From positions 12,936,001 to 13,000,000 of the forward strand of contig CM049398.1 of the NCBI GenBank assembly GCA_026929865.2: a stretch of DNA of 64,000 nucleotides. The letters run 5' to 3'. Under the pieces are notes generated by a model. The model made no database searches. It was not told the origin of the DNA and was given only the letters and a program-made list of their open reading frames with translations. Origin of the DNA: Hyperoplus lanceolatus. Lineage: Eukaryota > Chordata > Actinopteri > Uranoscopiformes > Ammodytidae. Both the position numbers and the translations under genes were made by a program. Positions 1 through 16,294 of the stretch are shown in pieces (position 1 is the first letter of the stretch; each line of letters starts with the position of its first letter).

Positions 1-447
1 TACCTGTAGAAAGAAAGGTTAAAAAAATATATATATTCACTCAAACTCAGTTTTTGTTGTTGCTGTATTTTAATTTTTGTTGTTGCTGTATTTGAATAGA
101 AACATAATGCTATGTGCCTGTAGAGAATTTCAAAATATATGGTCATCTTCTGTACGTGTAGCATTCCTTTAAAATGATAGAGGTGTGCCCAAGTGCCTTA
201 AATATATATTAATTCAGCAGACAAGCCCTGTACAAAGATGAGTGTTAGTCATCCTTGTGTTGGTAGAATCCAATCACCTCTGTGTGCTCTAGAAAAAAGG
301 GCAGCCATCTTTTTGTGATGGAGAGAGAGAGAGAAGGGGCCATGTCTCCATGACCCCTCCTCGCAAAACTGCTTATTGATTGATTGCCAGTACCAGGGCT
401 AAACTTCCTTTCAAGGACAAGTGGCTTCACACTCCCTTCCAACACAA

Positions 448-598
<151 letters not shown>

Positions 599-3575
599 AA
601 CGTCTCTCCAGCTTTTGCTTTGAACAGTTCTCTCTAAAGTACGCTATGCTTGCCTCTGTGTTTGATGACAAATTCAGTACAGGGGGCTGCTGAGAACACA
701 AAGTCTCCATATACAGAGCGAGATGGCTCGGCAAAGTCAGAGTGTATTCCTGCTAGAGACACATTTAAATGTATTTTTTCATTTGTTTGTGAACTTTAAG
801 TGCAACCGTCAGAGAGTTAAATGCACACGCCCTGAAGTCAGCCTTGTCCATGTGCCTTCCTCAACTTTTGGTGAAGCTTTTTTTAATGGTTTGGCTCAGT
901 TCCAATTCGGGGGAAATTGTAATGCTACAGAGTGAGATCTTTTTGAAAAATATAGGGTGCTTCGAAACTTTGTCGCAATAGTTTGGGGAACAGTTTGGGG
1001 TTTGGACATGACACCTCCCCTGTGCACAAAGCCAATTTACCCTAACCTCAACCCTATCCAGCAGCTTTGAAATGAACTTGAGAGCCAGCCGCAAACCAAC
1101 CATCACCCAACATCAATGGCTTACTTCAGAAAATTCTCTCGTGGTTGGCACATTTTCGGGGGGTTTGGAATCTTGCAATATCCCTCACAGAAGAGTGAAG
1201 GTAGTTATTGCAGCATGTTAACATCCATGGGTTTGGGGATGAGAAGTCCAAGAATCATGTTTCATGGTTGATTGTCCTTTTCTTGCTGCAGTAAAGTGAA
1301 CAACAAGCAAATTGCCTGCCTCCGTCTACAAGTGTTCTGCTGTCATAGGAGCTGACGAATGGGCCCTTGTGTTCACCAGGGACTCCACTCAGGAACATGA
1401 AAACTGTGCAAATCGATGATTCCCGGAAGCAACAATGTTGAACCATTAAGTTAGCCGACAGACTTTAAAACTGCAAAAATGTGACAAAGAAAAAATAACA
1501 ACACACTGCCAAACATTATATTAATATTTGTATTATCAAGCAGTTTTTATTAAAGTGTAGGCAATGGTCAAAACCACTTTCACAGAAAGACCTTGACTCC
1601 TGTGTACTGTACGTGTTGCTACGACTTATTCTTTGCTTTTCTCTCCCTCTCTCACCCCTCTCGTTTGATTCAATTTATTTTTCTATGTTTCTTTTTTGGT
1701 ATCTATTATAAACACAGGGGAATGTTGTCACTTGCATGTAAACATCCGGTCCGTGTGACTGAGCCTGCACATGTTACCAACCAAAATCCCCGATATCTGC
1801 CATAAGCCATATCCATATCACATGCTTGAGGGCACGTTTAGATTGTACACAAGGCAAATGTGCAAAAAACCACCCATCGCTCTGGGGTATATAAATACAT
1901 ACTATTGTTATGAGTTCATGGGCGGGGGGCTGCAGGGTTCGGCCATAGGCAGAGGGGATGAATGGGGCGGTGCAGGGGAGTGGACAGACCAAGCCACCAA
2001 GCAGCTTTTATGGGCTTTGCTGGCCCGCCCCGTGTGTTATTTATTGCAGCGCTGGCTAGGATCTCAGCGTGGTGTCTGCAAAGTGGGTCAGCATATTATA
2101 ACGCCCTCCTTCCTTCCTTCAGTCACTTTCTTAGGCTGCTCATCATGCAGCCCTCTCACTAACACTGAGTCTGTCTGACATATGTTTCACCACGTATCTA
2201 CCATCTTGTCTCTGTTTGTTTGCTCTCTTCCTTGTCTCATCTCTTACCATTTAGCCTCTTCTGTTACTCAACACTTGGCTCTCTTTCTTTACGTCAACCT
2301 GATTTTTATCCCTCCGATCTCTCTGTCCCCTGATCATTGATGCTTCTCTGTAGTTTACCCCCACATATAGCCCGTTAAATAAAAACGAGGGCGAGAGAGA
2401 GAGAGTCAGAGAGAGATAGAGAGGGAAAAGGGTGAAGGTAGCCAGTAAACAGCGGGAGTGGACTGCTGCTGCTCAGACACCCAACGAGCTTCATTAGCAG
2501 CCCTCCACTGTGTGTTTCAAGTGTCACATTAAAAATAATAAATGCACAGCGCTGCTCACAGGAGGCGGGTACAAAAATGCACAGCCTCCGAGAAGGCACA
2601 CACAGCTGCAATACAAACAAAGTTCTTCGCTCAAATGGCTTTTTCAACAAACAAATACAAGATCACAGACTCACAATAGAATCCCCTTGCTGTAAGTAAG
2701 TATGCTCTAACATGCTCTGAAATCTCCCTCATGACTTGTGTGTTGAATCCTCTTCAAAGCACATGATGATGAGCAGGCCACAAGGCTATACAGATGTATC
2801 CTTCTGCTGAGTCTGCTGAGTCATCAAGGTTTCTCTTAAATGGGTTGCTTGGGTTTGGTTTTGGATCCTCCAGGCTTGAGAGCAGGCCAAGTTCCCACAA
2901 CTCTGAAGAGCAGCGCTGATGATTTGCAATCCCCTCCCCGTCTGGCCTAAAGCCTTCATCAGCATCTCGATCCCAGAAGCCCTCGGGGCATGGGCGGGGC
3001 ATAAACCTATTCCCACAGCCTGTGTTTGGCGGGGATGAATACACGCTTGAATATAAAAGAATTGAGCGCCTGTGTATGACTCGCACCTGATAATGGAAGG
3101 AATTATTGGAATATATGCCAGCGCCTCTTTCCTCTAATCTTTCTTTCCTACATTCATCCTCATTTGATGAGAACAGGTTCAAGCTTTGCAGTCATTTCTA
3201 TAGTTTGCAAACACAGATGATCTTTCCTCCTGCCTCCTGCCTCCACCAACAACAAAAACAATCCGATCAATCCCGGTGCTACTAAACAAGCTGCACTTTA
3301 AACAGTGTTTCTCCATCTTTCATGTCTCTGGACTGACTTGAAAAAATAAAAAATCCTTGAATCTAGGCCACGAAAAAAAAGCCTGAATGTTTTATATTCT
3401 GCTTTTTTTTAAACACACATGCATGCACACACACCCAGCAGTGAGGATACGATAAAGAAAATTTAAGACACCCCAGCAACTCTTGCAGCTGTTAGTTTTT
3501 CAGATCCTCCTTCCCCCCCCCAACTTTCCTCCTTCCGCCCTTCTTCCGGACCCTTCAGAACAATACAGCTGGTCG

Positions 3576-3578
<3 letters not shown>
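599..3578. other. unannotated intron DNA
   Basis: No exon, RNA gene or repeat that I can name. There is mixed A/T-rich and C/T-rich sequence, with a short GA-rich tract at 2390-2430. Open frames here are short and show no protein-like composition. Confidence 0.5.

Positions 3579-3618
<40 letters not shown>
3579..3618. repeat. (AG)n microsatellite
   Basis: Twenty uninterrupted AG units. Confidence 0.97.
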
Positions 3619-3619
<1 letters not shown>

Positions 3620-6376
3620 AGCTTTGGATGGGATTTCAACCAATTAAAGGGGAGCCGTCCTACACTTTGAAGAACTGCCGCTGCACACAAGACAAAGCGC
3701 TATGTTTGTAATCTAGCCCAGTGTCTCCTCGCTGGCCAGTGTTCATCAATCCTGGCTGCAGCGGGTGGCAAAGGGGCAGAGGGAGAGAAGGCAGCGGCGC
3801 TTTGCACCTTGGGTCACTTCATCATCACCCTGCACCAGCCTATACCACTGCCTCTCTCGCCCTATTGCCTCGTCCATACGCCGCAATACATGTCAGCAGT
3901 GCCCATCCCACTCTACGCTCCATGCCCGAATAAAGAATCAACCCCCCCGCCTCCCCGCCTAGGGACTTGATGCATGTTTTTGTCCTTCTCTGTTCTGTCC
4001 ACTCTCCTGTTACCTCAGAGAGCGGCAAGGTTACACTGTGTTGCATAATGGCCGTCAGTCACGGAGACTCACTCATTCTGATGTGAGACCACACAGTGCT
4101 TATATGGTGACAGGTGTTACAGGCATCGGGACCCAGACTGCCAATGAAAATGGCCCATTCAATGCAACCAAATGATTTTGAACAGTAACACACAATAAAT
4201 AAATAAATAAAAACGCTATATTCTGTCCTGTGGTATAAACATGTCAAAATTTGCCTTGACACTAGCCAGTCCTGTGTACCCCCTGGTGTGGGAATAACAG
4301 CCATTGAAACAGCAGACCTGCATGACTGTGATACAACAAATGAAGACCACCACAATGGTGATAATAGACTATATTTCCAGAAAAGAGCAGACATGTGTCC
4401 CATTGGACCACAGCTCTTCTCCTCCACTCCTGTCCTCACGGACATTTACTTATTACATGCCTGTGTCCCTTCCTAATATCTGTCAAATAAATTCCTTTTC
4501 CATCTGTCATTTTTTCATATCTTTACTTCTCCTTTTTGTTTCTTCTTCCCTTTTTTTCCTTCACTGCAGATCACACCTATAGAAAGACACAGTTATTTTT
4601 GGACTTTACCCATTGTCCACATTTCACTTTCTATTGCAGCATTACTTGTGCCTGTAAGACCTGAAACTTTTTTCTAGATTCAACTCAGTTTCTGGGGAAT
4701 CCTTACTTGTGCTAAAAAAAATCTACATTCATTGTTTAGTGACAATCGGTTAAATTTGGTCAACCGTCAATCATCCAAAAAGCTAAACTTTTAACCAGTT
4801 TAGACAAAACTGTCTACAAAAAACACACTATTTAACACTTTTTATTTTCTTAAGCTTTTCGACTAAGTAATAACCTTATTATTCATTATCAGTTGTGAGA
4901 TAGCCATATCACCCATACATACTAGATACTACTGCACTTAAAGCAAGCAAACATCAACAAACACAGTCATGCTTGGTTTGGTGCTGCTGATGCAGGTCTG
5001 CAAAGCCCACTGAGACATTGCATGTGACATTGGCCTGCCGTATACCACCACACTTGACTTGACTTATTCTCCAGGTGCTGCTCCTCTCGCCTGTTCTCCA
5101 CATCAGCTGAGTAACCAACATTGATTTTTTTTCTCTTGCGTTCATTCATATGGATGTCTGTGTGTATGATCACATTTGCCTTGTCTGTCCTTTTCTAAGA
5201 GCCCCTCAACAATGTGAGCTTGCTTAGGCAAATGCACCCTTGTTGGCCAATCGACTTAATGTCATTATGTTGCGTATGTTACTTTGTGTGTTATGTAAAC
5301 CCTGCTGTCAGGCCTGGACAGCCTTTGTTAACAGTGACTGCAACTGAGAGAGACAGAAGGGACAACGCAAGTGAACAGGGGCACTGACATCTCTCTTATT
5401 ATCATCTCCAGGGACTGTATATACAGCCATCTTGGACCAGGCAGACTACAGTGTGGACACATGGCACACGGATCGCTGTCGGGGGATAAAAAAAGAAGCT
5501 TTGGAGTCATGCAGGAGCTGTGTTGTCTTTGTCGGTACCATGGACAGCTCCGCAGTAGATGCGCGACCCTGTCCTTGCATGTTGCTGGATAGGAATGGCA
5601 AGGCTTCAGTCTTTATTTCAGTGAGTCAGTGTAATAAAAAATAAAAGAAAAGGGTACGACAGAAATATATGTGTATGGAATCCTAAACCAGCTGTGGCCT
5701 GAATGTGTCAGGTTCAAACGCTACTTTGTGTATTGACTAAGGAAAAAGAGCATAAGCAGGAAAAGCACATAGAGGCTTTATGGGGGCGCCCTCAGCCTTA
5801 ATGGAGACTGAGAGGCATCTGTGTACACCGTGTCCTTTCCGATGTTTCTCGAGCATTTTCTCTTCCTATCTCCACTTGTTTTTTCTCCTCCATCCCTCAG
5901 TTGCCTACACACACATATTTCAGTGCCATTTGAAAATGTCAGCTGGAGCAAGCTCAGAGAATTACGCCTGGGGGCATAAATATTGACATGACACCTATAT
6001 TGCAGCTCACTTTTCAACCACTGTCACGTTTTTAATAATTGCATTCTTATATTCAGTTGAATCATGCGTCCAACTGTGAACAGATGAAGTCATATCGGTT
6101 CACTTCTCGCCAAACGTGAACAAATGAAGGCCATTGTCCAGCTGCATGTCACTACATTTTGTGAAATGTATTTTCCATTTTTTTAAACAGAGGCCTGTGC
6201 TGTTGAAACAAGGGCTTGTTCAATGTTCCACCACTGCATTTCCCTCTGTTCTCTTACTTTACCCCCCCCCCCCGTGCCTCCTCTCTCAATCTCCTACCCT
6301 CCACAGCCTTAGCCCACCTCTCAAAAGCGCATGAACACGCAAACACATGCCCCTTACAGATACCATCACCATGACT

Positions 6377-6389
6377 GCACACGCACACA

Positions 6390-6440
<51 letters not shown>

Positions 6441-6449
6441 GCACACACA
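6377..6449. repeat. (CA)n microsatellite
   Basis: CA array with a few G and T interruptions near its ends. Confidence 0.96.
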
Positions 6450-7572
6450 TTCTACACAGTGTTTCGATTAATGATGTTAAGAAAATGCATATTTTGAATA
6501 GGCCGAACTGCAGCCAGCGTCTTCATGTAGCATTATTCTCCTCTCATTACTATCTCCATTCCTCTTACTGTGTGAATGAAAGTAAAGAGGAATACAGACT
6601 GTGCTTTGTTTGGTGCCCTTCATGAGGCTTGAGGAAATAAATGAAACATAAACATGTCTCTCTGGGTATTTTTTTCTCATGCAATTCTGACATCAAGTAC
6701 AAAGCCCTGTGGAAAAGGGGAGGAGAGGAAATTTTGCTCCTCGACATGATTGTGGCAGTTGAACTGTGGATTGCTGCTTGCCTTCTGTCGCACAAAAAGT
6801 CGCTGTTTGAAGATCATGTATGGCTCTACAATGCTCTGTCCAATAGAGTCTGTCTGCCTGTGTATACAAACACACAGGGATGAATGACAAGTACCACTGA
6901 GCTTAACACTATCAAAGACAAAAGGCAGACGCTACTTGCACACCAGGTAGAAAACAGGCCATTGTTGGCTGGGAGACATTTCATAAGTGCAAGCTGTTGA
7001 ATTAACAATAGAAAAAAGAAACAGAATTATTACGGAATACAAAATACAGAGTGACTGACAAATGTTATGTGCCTCAGCTGTGGTCGATTGCCATTAAATC
7101 TGCAGTGGTCAGAGGAAATGAGTGTTTGGTCTGATTACAGCTGGTGGGGTTGAACAAATACTGTTAAAGGAACAGAGGGACTAGGATAAATTATTTAAAA
7201 AAGCAAAAACGGGAACATTATTTAGTGCTCAAAGACGACTTGGCTGCCTGCTTCTGACAGCACTCTCTTTGATACATACAAAGCAGAAGTTAATGTGAAT
7301 ATCATATTGAGCTACTGCTGTGCTATTCTTTGAAAAACATATTGGACCTGCATTTAATTTAAGCTCTGAAGCTCGGCATTGCGTTTCTCCTGGATTGGAG
7401 TTCCAAGTTCAGAATGAAAGGAAGATGAGTGTTTGGGAGCAGTATAGTACGGACCAAAGAGCTCCCAAACAATAACGGCTGATTGAATAATGTTGATTTT
7501 TTTTGTTACGTATAACAATGCTTCCATTGATAAACCTTAAAAAATGAATAGATGCCTTTTTTTCTTTTGCTT

Positions 7573-7599
7573 TTATTATTATTATTATTATTATTATTA

Positions 7600-7669
<70 letters not shown>

Positions 7670-7682
7670 GTTGTTGTTGTTG
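7573..7682. repeat. (ATT)n microsatellite grading into (TTG)n
   Basis: About 30 ATT units with one broken unit near 7600, then five TTG units. Confidence 0.97.
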
Positions 7683-8323
7683 TTTTTATATACTGTATAT
7701 TCCAGCTGCTCAACTTTTGTGTGTTATTTGGTGAAATGTGCCAATGTGATTGAAAGCAACTAAAAAAGTTTTTAAAAAACTAGCACACTGCTCAGCATAG
7801 TGCTGCATTATTCAACATTGTACGCTATATTCAAATTATGAGGGAATGTTAGGACTGCACAATCACTGGTAATGTGAGAACAGCCTCAAACAGATTTTGA
7901 TTATTTGAATTGAAAAAAAAACTGCTACGCCTTGAACAAATTCCCTTAAAAATATGAATAAAAACGTATTTAACTGTATAAATCAGTAAGTCTTCCCCAA
8001 CTTATATTAATAAAAATACTATTTTAATCATTCCATCACAGGATCCGACCAACACAAAAAAAAGGAGGCCTGTGATGTGAAGATGTTGTGGCCTGCAGCT
8101 GCAGCTGTGTCTGGGAAGCACAGAGTGTTTAATCACAGCATGCTCCAAACAAATGGCAGCCATGGGTCAGACAGTTTACCTACCAGACGAAACAGTTTAA
8201 ACATAAGATGACAATATCACTACTGTACTGCCAAAGGGAAATTGGTATAATTGTGTAATACAAAAACATGATCACTATCAAAGCCTTTAACTGTTAAGCC
8301 TCTATAGCAACCCTTGATATCAT

Positions 8324-8325
<2 letters not shown>

Positions 8326-8370
<45 letters not shown>
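8326..8370. repeat. (AT)n microsatellite
   Basis: AT array with one G interruption near its right end. Confidence 0.95.
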
Positions 8371-8371
<1 letters not shown>

Positions 8372-10995
8372 AGCATTGTGTAAAATGCCATAATATACAC
8401 ATCATAGAACAAAAAATAGTAATTAAAAGAAAATTAAATGAGACATATGGCATCCACGTTGTATCCAGCGTCTAAGCTTAAGCAGGTGTGACTGCACTCT
8501 GCCCAATATTGTATATCATGTAATCAGGACTATACACATGAGCAGGTGCTGCTGATGGGGGCTGGTGCACCTAAGGTCTGATAGAGAGAGGATTAAAAGT
8601 GGGATATATGCATGTGTCTGTATTAATGAACTACGGTGCATCCTCCCCATGAGATTGCTGCAGAGGGAAAAGTGAAGGAGGAGAAGGCTGGGGCTGGCAG
8701 ATGTGCTGTGCAGCGGGAACACAGGTGCGGTCCGGTCTAATGAGTGGAGAGAGGCCATGTGGACTAAACTCCCTCATCTGTTGACATCACACCTATGATG
8801 AGTCCATTTTGGGGTCAGTTCCGCTCCGTTTACTCCCCCTCCAGGACAAACCATATTCCAAAGCCAGGCCATATGGAGTGCAAGGTGGGATAGTGCGGTT
8901 GCCCATTGGCTCTAACCTGTTGGGCAGAGCTAACCTGTGCTTATTGAGGTATTTGCGCTGATATAGTGTTAGGAGAGTAATGCAGAGGGGTGGGGGGATC
9001 GGTTGTTGCTGAATTCAGCTATCATCTTCTCAAAATGAGCTGCAGCAGCGTTTATCATAACAGAAGGGGCAAACCATTACACATCCAAGCGCGGGGTCAA
9101 GAAGGTCAAGTTCAAAATTCATGGGTTTAGATGTTACTGCAGGAAAAACTGTGAGACTCATTTTAGATAGGTTTCTGTCTTTGGAAAATCAAGCACAAAA
9201 AATATATTGCAGACATTGTGGGATGTTTAAATCATAACCAATGATGGGAACTTGTTTGTACCCAGCTAGAGGCTAGAGGGACTGTTTCCTGAGGCTTAAC
9301 TCAGCCCTTCAAATAGCTGTCTAAAGATAACCTAAGGCCTCACTATGGAAACTACAAGACAGGGTTCTGACTGCCTGTGATTGATAAATCACTTCGCACA
9401 AATATAGTGTATTTCTCCATTGGATGTGAACAGTGGTAGATCCCAAAGAGGTCAGACCAAAGTGAAAGTGTACTACATGAATGGGGCTGCTCAGGCTGCC
9501 TGGTGTGCCTCCTGCTGCCACACACTTCAGTGCTAGCCTCTCAGTAGGCTCAGAAAGTAATTACAGGATTCAGAGTGGTAATGGAAAACATGTGTCTCCC
9601 ACTAAGCCATGCCGACTTAGGTTTGAAATTCCTTGTATTTCCCATTACATCAAAAACAAGGATTTTGTTGGTGCCACTGACTGAGGCAGAGCTAAAGGCA
9701 CACCATGGCAACAGGATCTGACCTGGAGCTATCACTGCATCTATTGTTATGCTGTGTATGCGATTTGTTTTGCTCTGTTCTGATTTACTGAACAAATATA
9801 TTAGCTGAGAGACACCGGCGTTCCATCATTGTTCTGCTTTGGGTCACCGGGACAAATGCAGGACCGGCAGTGATGGGCTTTTGGAAGCAGATGAAACCCG
9901 CATTTGCCATTTTTTTATTTTTTTGAAGTCACTCTTTTCTGATGTGGCTGGTACGGATGGGTTCCACTGCAAATAGAGACTTAGCCAGGGCAGGGCACAT
10001 GTGGGAGATCATACGTGGACATGGACAGATGAAAGGTTTTGGTACCCAGCTTGTGACAACAGAGCTGTACTTTGATGGTGGCTCCCCTATGTTCAGCACC
10101 TGCCCCATTTTGCTAAAGCTCCTGGCTTTTTTTGGAAGAGAGAGAATCACCATCTCTCTCTCTCTCTCTGGCCGAAATGTCAGCAGCAGCCCTGTTATTT
10201 GCTCCAGCTAAGAATGAAATCACTTGTACTAGCCTATGTACAGTGAACCTTCTGAAACAAAGCATCACTGTTCATTGCCATCAGCAATTACAGATATCTG
10301 AAATCTGAGATAATAACACTTGGATAGAGCTGGAAAAAAGCCTGCACAGTGCTGATTACAATGACAGTAAAATTAGACAATGAATAGTTCTTGGTTGTGA
10401 CAGTAATTTATCAAAATCATGTTTTGTGTCTGTGTATATTTCTGTGTATCAGCATAACAGACTGTGGACCAAATATTGTTTGCTATGAATTGATTTCCAT
10501 TTTTCAGACCATTTCAAATAGTGTTCTCTCACAACCAAAAAACAATGCTACGTTTCATTTTTTGTTCTGGAAAGGAGGACTTGGTTACATTGAACATTGG
10601 GAAACACTATCTTTTTGTTCTTCTTTTTTTTTTGAAGCACTGCCTGCCTGGTCTAAATAAGCTCTTGCCCCTTCTATGTAAGCCGAGACTCTCTCTGAGT
10701 CCTTTTGAGAGGTTGAATTTAGTTAGTGTCCATGGATCCAGAGATGTCGATAAGATGCATGATCACATGGAAGAAGTGGACATGCCCTTGTTGGGAATGG
10801 GGGGAGTTGCGTGTGAGGAGAAAACTGCAGGTCACTGAGGCCATGGAGAGAAATAAAAGCTGCCCTGTGGTTTGCATCCTCCCTCTCTGCGTCTGACCTC
10901 TGAGAAGCTAACACAGTATCCACCACAGATGGCCTGTGTGTGCCTCGCTGCTCATTGCTCACCCAGGTAGCATCGCTGTCACCTTGTTACCCCCA
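8371..10995. other. unannotated intron DNA
   Basis: Single-copy-looking sequence without a recognisable gene. A short TC run lies at 10153-10170. Confidence 0.5.

Positions 10996-13879
<2,884 letters not shown>

Positions 13880-13943
<64 letters not shown>
13880..13943. repeat. (CA)n microsatellite
   Basis: Pure CA array. Confidence 0.97.
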
Positions 13944-13945
<2 letters not shown>

Positions 13946-14663
13946 TCCTGCTCCCTACACTCTGCAATCATCGGAACTGCTTAACACATGCCTTGTCTGA
14001 GGGGGATACAGGTACTTTTTGGTTGGTATTAACGTAATTCAGACTGAATGTAAAGCTAATTTAACCTGGGAAGTGTGAATTAGGGTGAAAATGAATAATT
14101 ATCCTGAGGCATAAAGAGTGCAATGCATACACCTATGGAAACTAGAAGATTGAGAGGGGGATCGTAAAGAAAATAACAGAACTGGAGTTCTGAGATCGGT
14201 CAGAGGCTGAGCTGTAAGAGCAAACACAGCACTATAGCACAAAACAATTTCTCTACATTGTCTGTTTGGGGTGAATGAACACAAACATGAATTGCACAAA
14301 CAGGAAGTGAAAATGAAATGCTTTGCTGTCTGCCTGAACAAAGGTTTCCACACATGCATCGCTCACAATTACCGGACTTGCATAATACGCTGACGATATC
14401 TAGCATGTAGGTCAATGCACTGGGGTCTGCCAACCACTGCTGCTGTCTACCTGCTTTCCCAGTACAGATGAAAACAGACTCCGCCATTCAATTACACTCT
14501 GTCAGTTAAGAGGCAATGGCGCAAGGGTAAAGAAGCAAAGGGCTGAGGATGAGCCTCGTGTCTTCAATCTCTGCCTGACTCCAGCTGATTGTCCTATATT
14601 CCAGCAGCAGCCGCGTGAATGTCAGAGAGGAGAGGAGATTAGCCCGGTGTCAACCCTTATGTA

Positions 14664-14943
14664 CACTCAACAAAAATATAAACGCAACACTTTTGTTTTT
14701 GCTCCCATTTTTTATGAGATGGACTTAAAGATCTAAAATTCATTCCAGATACACAATATTACCATTTCTCTCAAACATTGTTCATAAATCTGTCTAAATG
14801 TGTGATAGTGAGCACTTCTGCTTTGCTGAGATAATCCATCCCACCTCACAGGTGTGCCACATCAAGATGCTGATCTGACATCATGATTAGTGCACAGGTG
14901 TGCCTTAGACTGTCCACAATAAAAGGCCACTCTGAAATGTGCA
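14664..14943 (+). repeat. Tc1 left inverted terminal repeat
   Basis: This arm pairs with 16015-16294 in inverted orientation over 280 bases. It is much longer than the 20-50 bp arms of many mariner elements and resembles the long arms of fish Tc1 families, which carry inner and outer transposase-binding sites. Confidence 0.92.
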
Positions 14944-14982
14944 TTTTTTTGCTTTATTGGGGGTCTGGGGACTCAGAACCAG

Positions 14983-15996
14983 TCAGTATCTGGTGTGACC
15001 ACCATTTGCCTCATGCAGTGCAACACATCTTCTTCGCATAGAGTTTATCAGATTGTCAATTGTGGCCTGTGGAATGTTGGTCCACTCCTCTTCAATGGCT
15101 GTGCGAAGTTGCTGGATATTAGTGGGAAGTGTTGCACACTGTCGTATACGCCGGTCAAGCACATCCCAAACATGCTCAATGGGTGACATGTCCGGTGAGT
15201 ATGCTGGCCATGCAAGAACTGGGACATTTTCAGCTTCCAAGAATTGTGTACAGATCCTTGCAACATGGGGCCGTGCATTATCTTGCTGAAACGTGAGGTG
15301 ATGTTCATGGATGTATGGCACAACAATGGGCCTCAGGATCTCATCACGGTATCTCTGTGCATTCAAAATGCCATCAATAAAATGCACCTGTGTTCTTCGT
15401 CCATAACAGATGCCTGCCCATACCATAACCCCACCACCACCATGGGCCACTCGATCCACAACATTGACATCAGCAAAGCGCTCACCCACACGACGCCACA
15501 CACGCTGTCTGCCATCTGCCCTGAACAATGTAAACCGAGATTCATCTGTGAAGAGAACACCTCTCCAACGTGCCAGACGCCATCGAATGTGAGCATTTGC
15601 CCACTCAAGTCTTTTACGGCGACGAGCTGGAGTCAGGTCAAGACCCCGATGAGGACGACGAGCATGCAGTTGAGCTTCTCTGAGACGGTTTCTGACAGTT
15701 TGTGCAGAAATTGTTTGGTTATGCAAACCAATTGTTTCAGCAGCTGTCTCAGTGGCTGGTCTCAAATGATCTTGGAGGTGAACCTGCTGGATGTGGAGGT
15801 CCTGGGCTGGTGTGGTTACACGTGGTCTGCGGTTGTGAGGCTGGTTGGATGTACTGCTATATTCTCTGAAACGCCTTTGGAGACGGCTTATGGTGGAGAA
15901 ATGAACATTCAATGCACGAGCAACAGATCTGGTTGACATTCCTGCTGTCAGCATGCCAATTGCACGCTCCCTCAATGCTTATGGCATCTGTGGCAT
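14983..15996 (-). pseudogene. Tc1-like transposase, full length but with an early stop codon
   Basis: The ancestral ATG is at 15996. The frame reads Met-Pro-Gln-Met-Pro, then TAA (15981-15979), then stays open for 330 codons to TGA at 14983. The frame shows a first helix-turn-helix near the N-terminus (STRSVARALNVHFSTISRL), an RRPR linker and a second helix-turn-helix. It then shows the full DD34E triad, numbered from the first codon after the stop-proximal Ala: Asp144 (FTDESRF), Asp232 (QQDNARPH) and Glu267 (SPDMSPIEHVW), with 34 residues between the last two. It ends GGHTRY. The next ATG (15954) would lose only the first 13 or so residues, so residual activity cannot be ruled out. The catalytic core looks undamaged. 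Confidence 0.9.
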
Positions 15997-16014
15997 TTTG
16001 CTGTGAGACAAAAC

Positions 16015-16294
16015 TGCACATTTCAGAGTGGCCTTTTATTGTGGACAGTCTAAGGCACACCTGTGCACTAATCATGATGTCAGATCAGCATCTTGATGTG
16101 GCACACCTGTGAGGTGGGATGGATTATCTCAGCAAAGCAGAAGTGCTCACTATCACACATTTAGACAGATTTGTGAACAATGTTTGAGAGAAATGGTAAT
16201 ATTGTGTATCTGGAATGAATTTTAGATCTTTAAGTCCATCTCATGAAAAATGGGAGCAAAAACAAAAGTGTTGCGTTTATAGTTTTGTTGAGTG
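16015..16294 (-). repeat. Tc1 right inverted terminal repeat
   Basis: This is the inverted copy of 14664-14943. By-eye differences are a C for an A near the tip, a T/C change in the T-run and one T/C change mid-arm. The inner end lies about 19 bases upstream of the transposase ATG at 15996. Confidence 0.92.

Larger units (their letters stand above)
14664..16294 (-). mobile_element. Tc1-like DNA transposon with 280-bp inverted repeats
   Basis: The element starts CACTCAACAAAAATATAAAC at 14664 and ends with its complement at 16294. It is flanked on both sides by TA (14662-14663 and 16295-16296), the Tc1/mariner target duplication. It is 1,631 bp long with one transposase frame on the minus strand. 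The two arms run 14664-14943 and 16015-16294 and differ at only about three positions by eye, which points to a recent insertion. Tc1 families with this terminal sequence are widespread in teleosts. It lies inside rtn4rl1 intron 1, with its transposase in the same sense as the gene. Confidence 0.95.

Noticed and set aside
7544-7753. Open frames of Ile or Tyr/Leu runs
   Set aside because: They are translations of the ATT microsatellite.
15244-15936. 230-codon plus-strand open frame
   Set aside because: It is antisense to the Tc1 transposase and has no family resemblance of its own.
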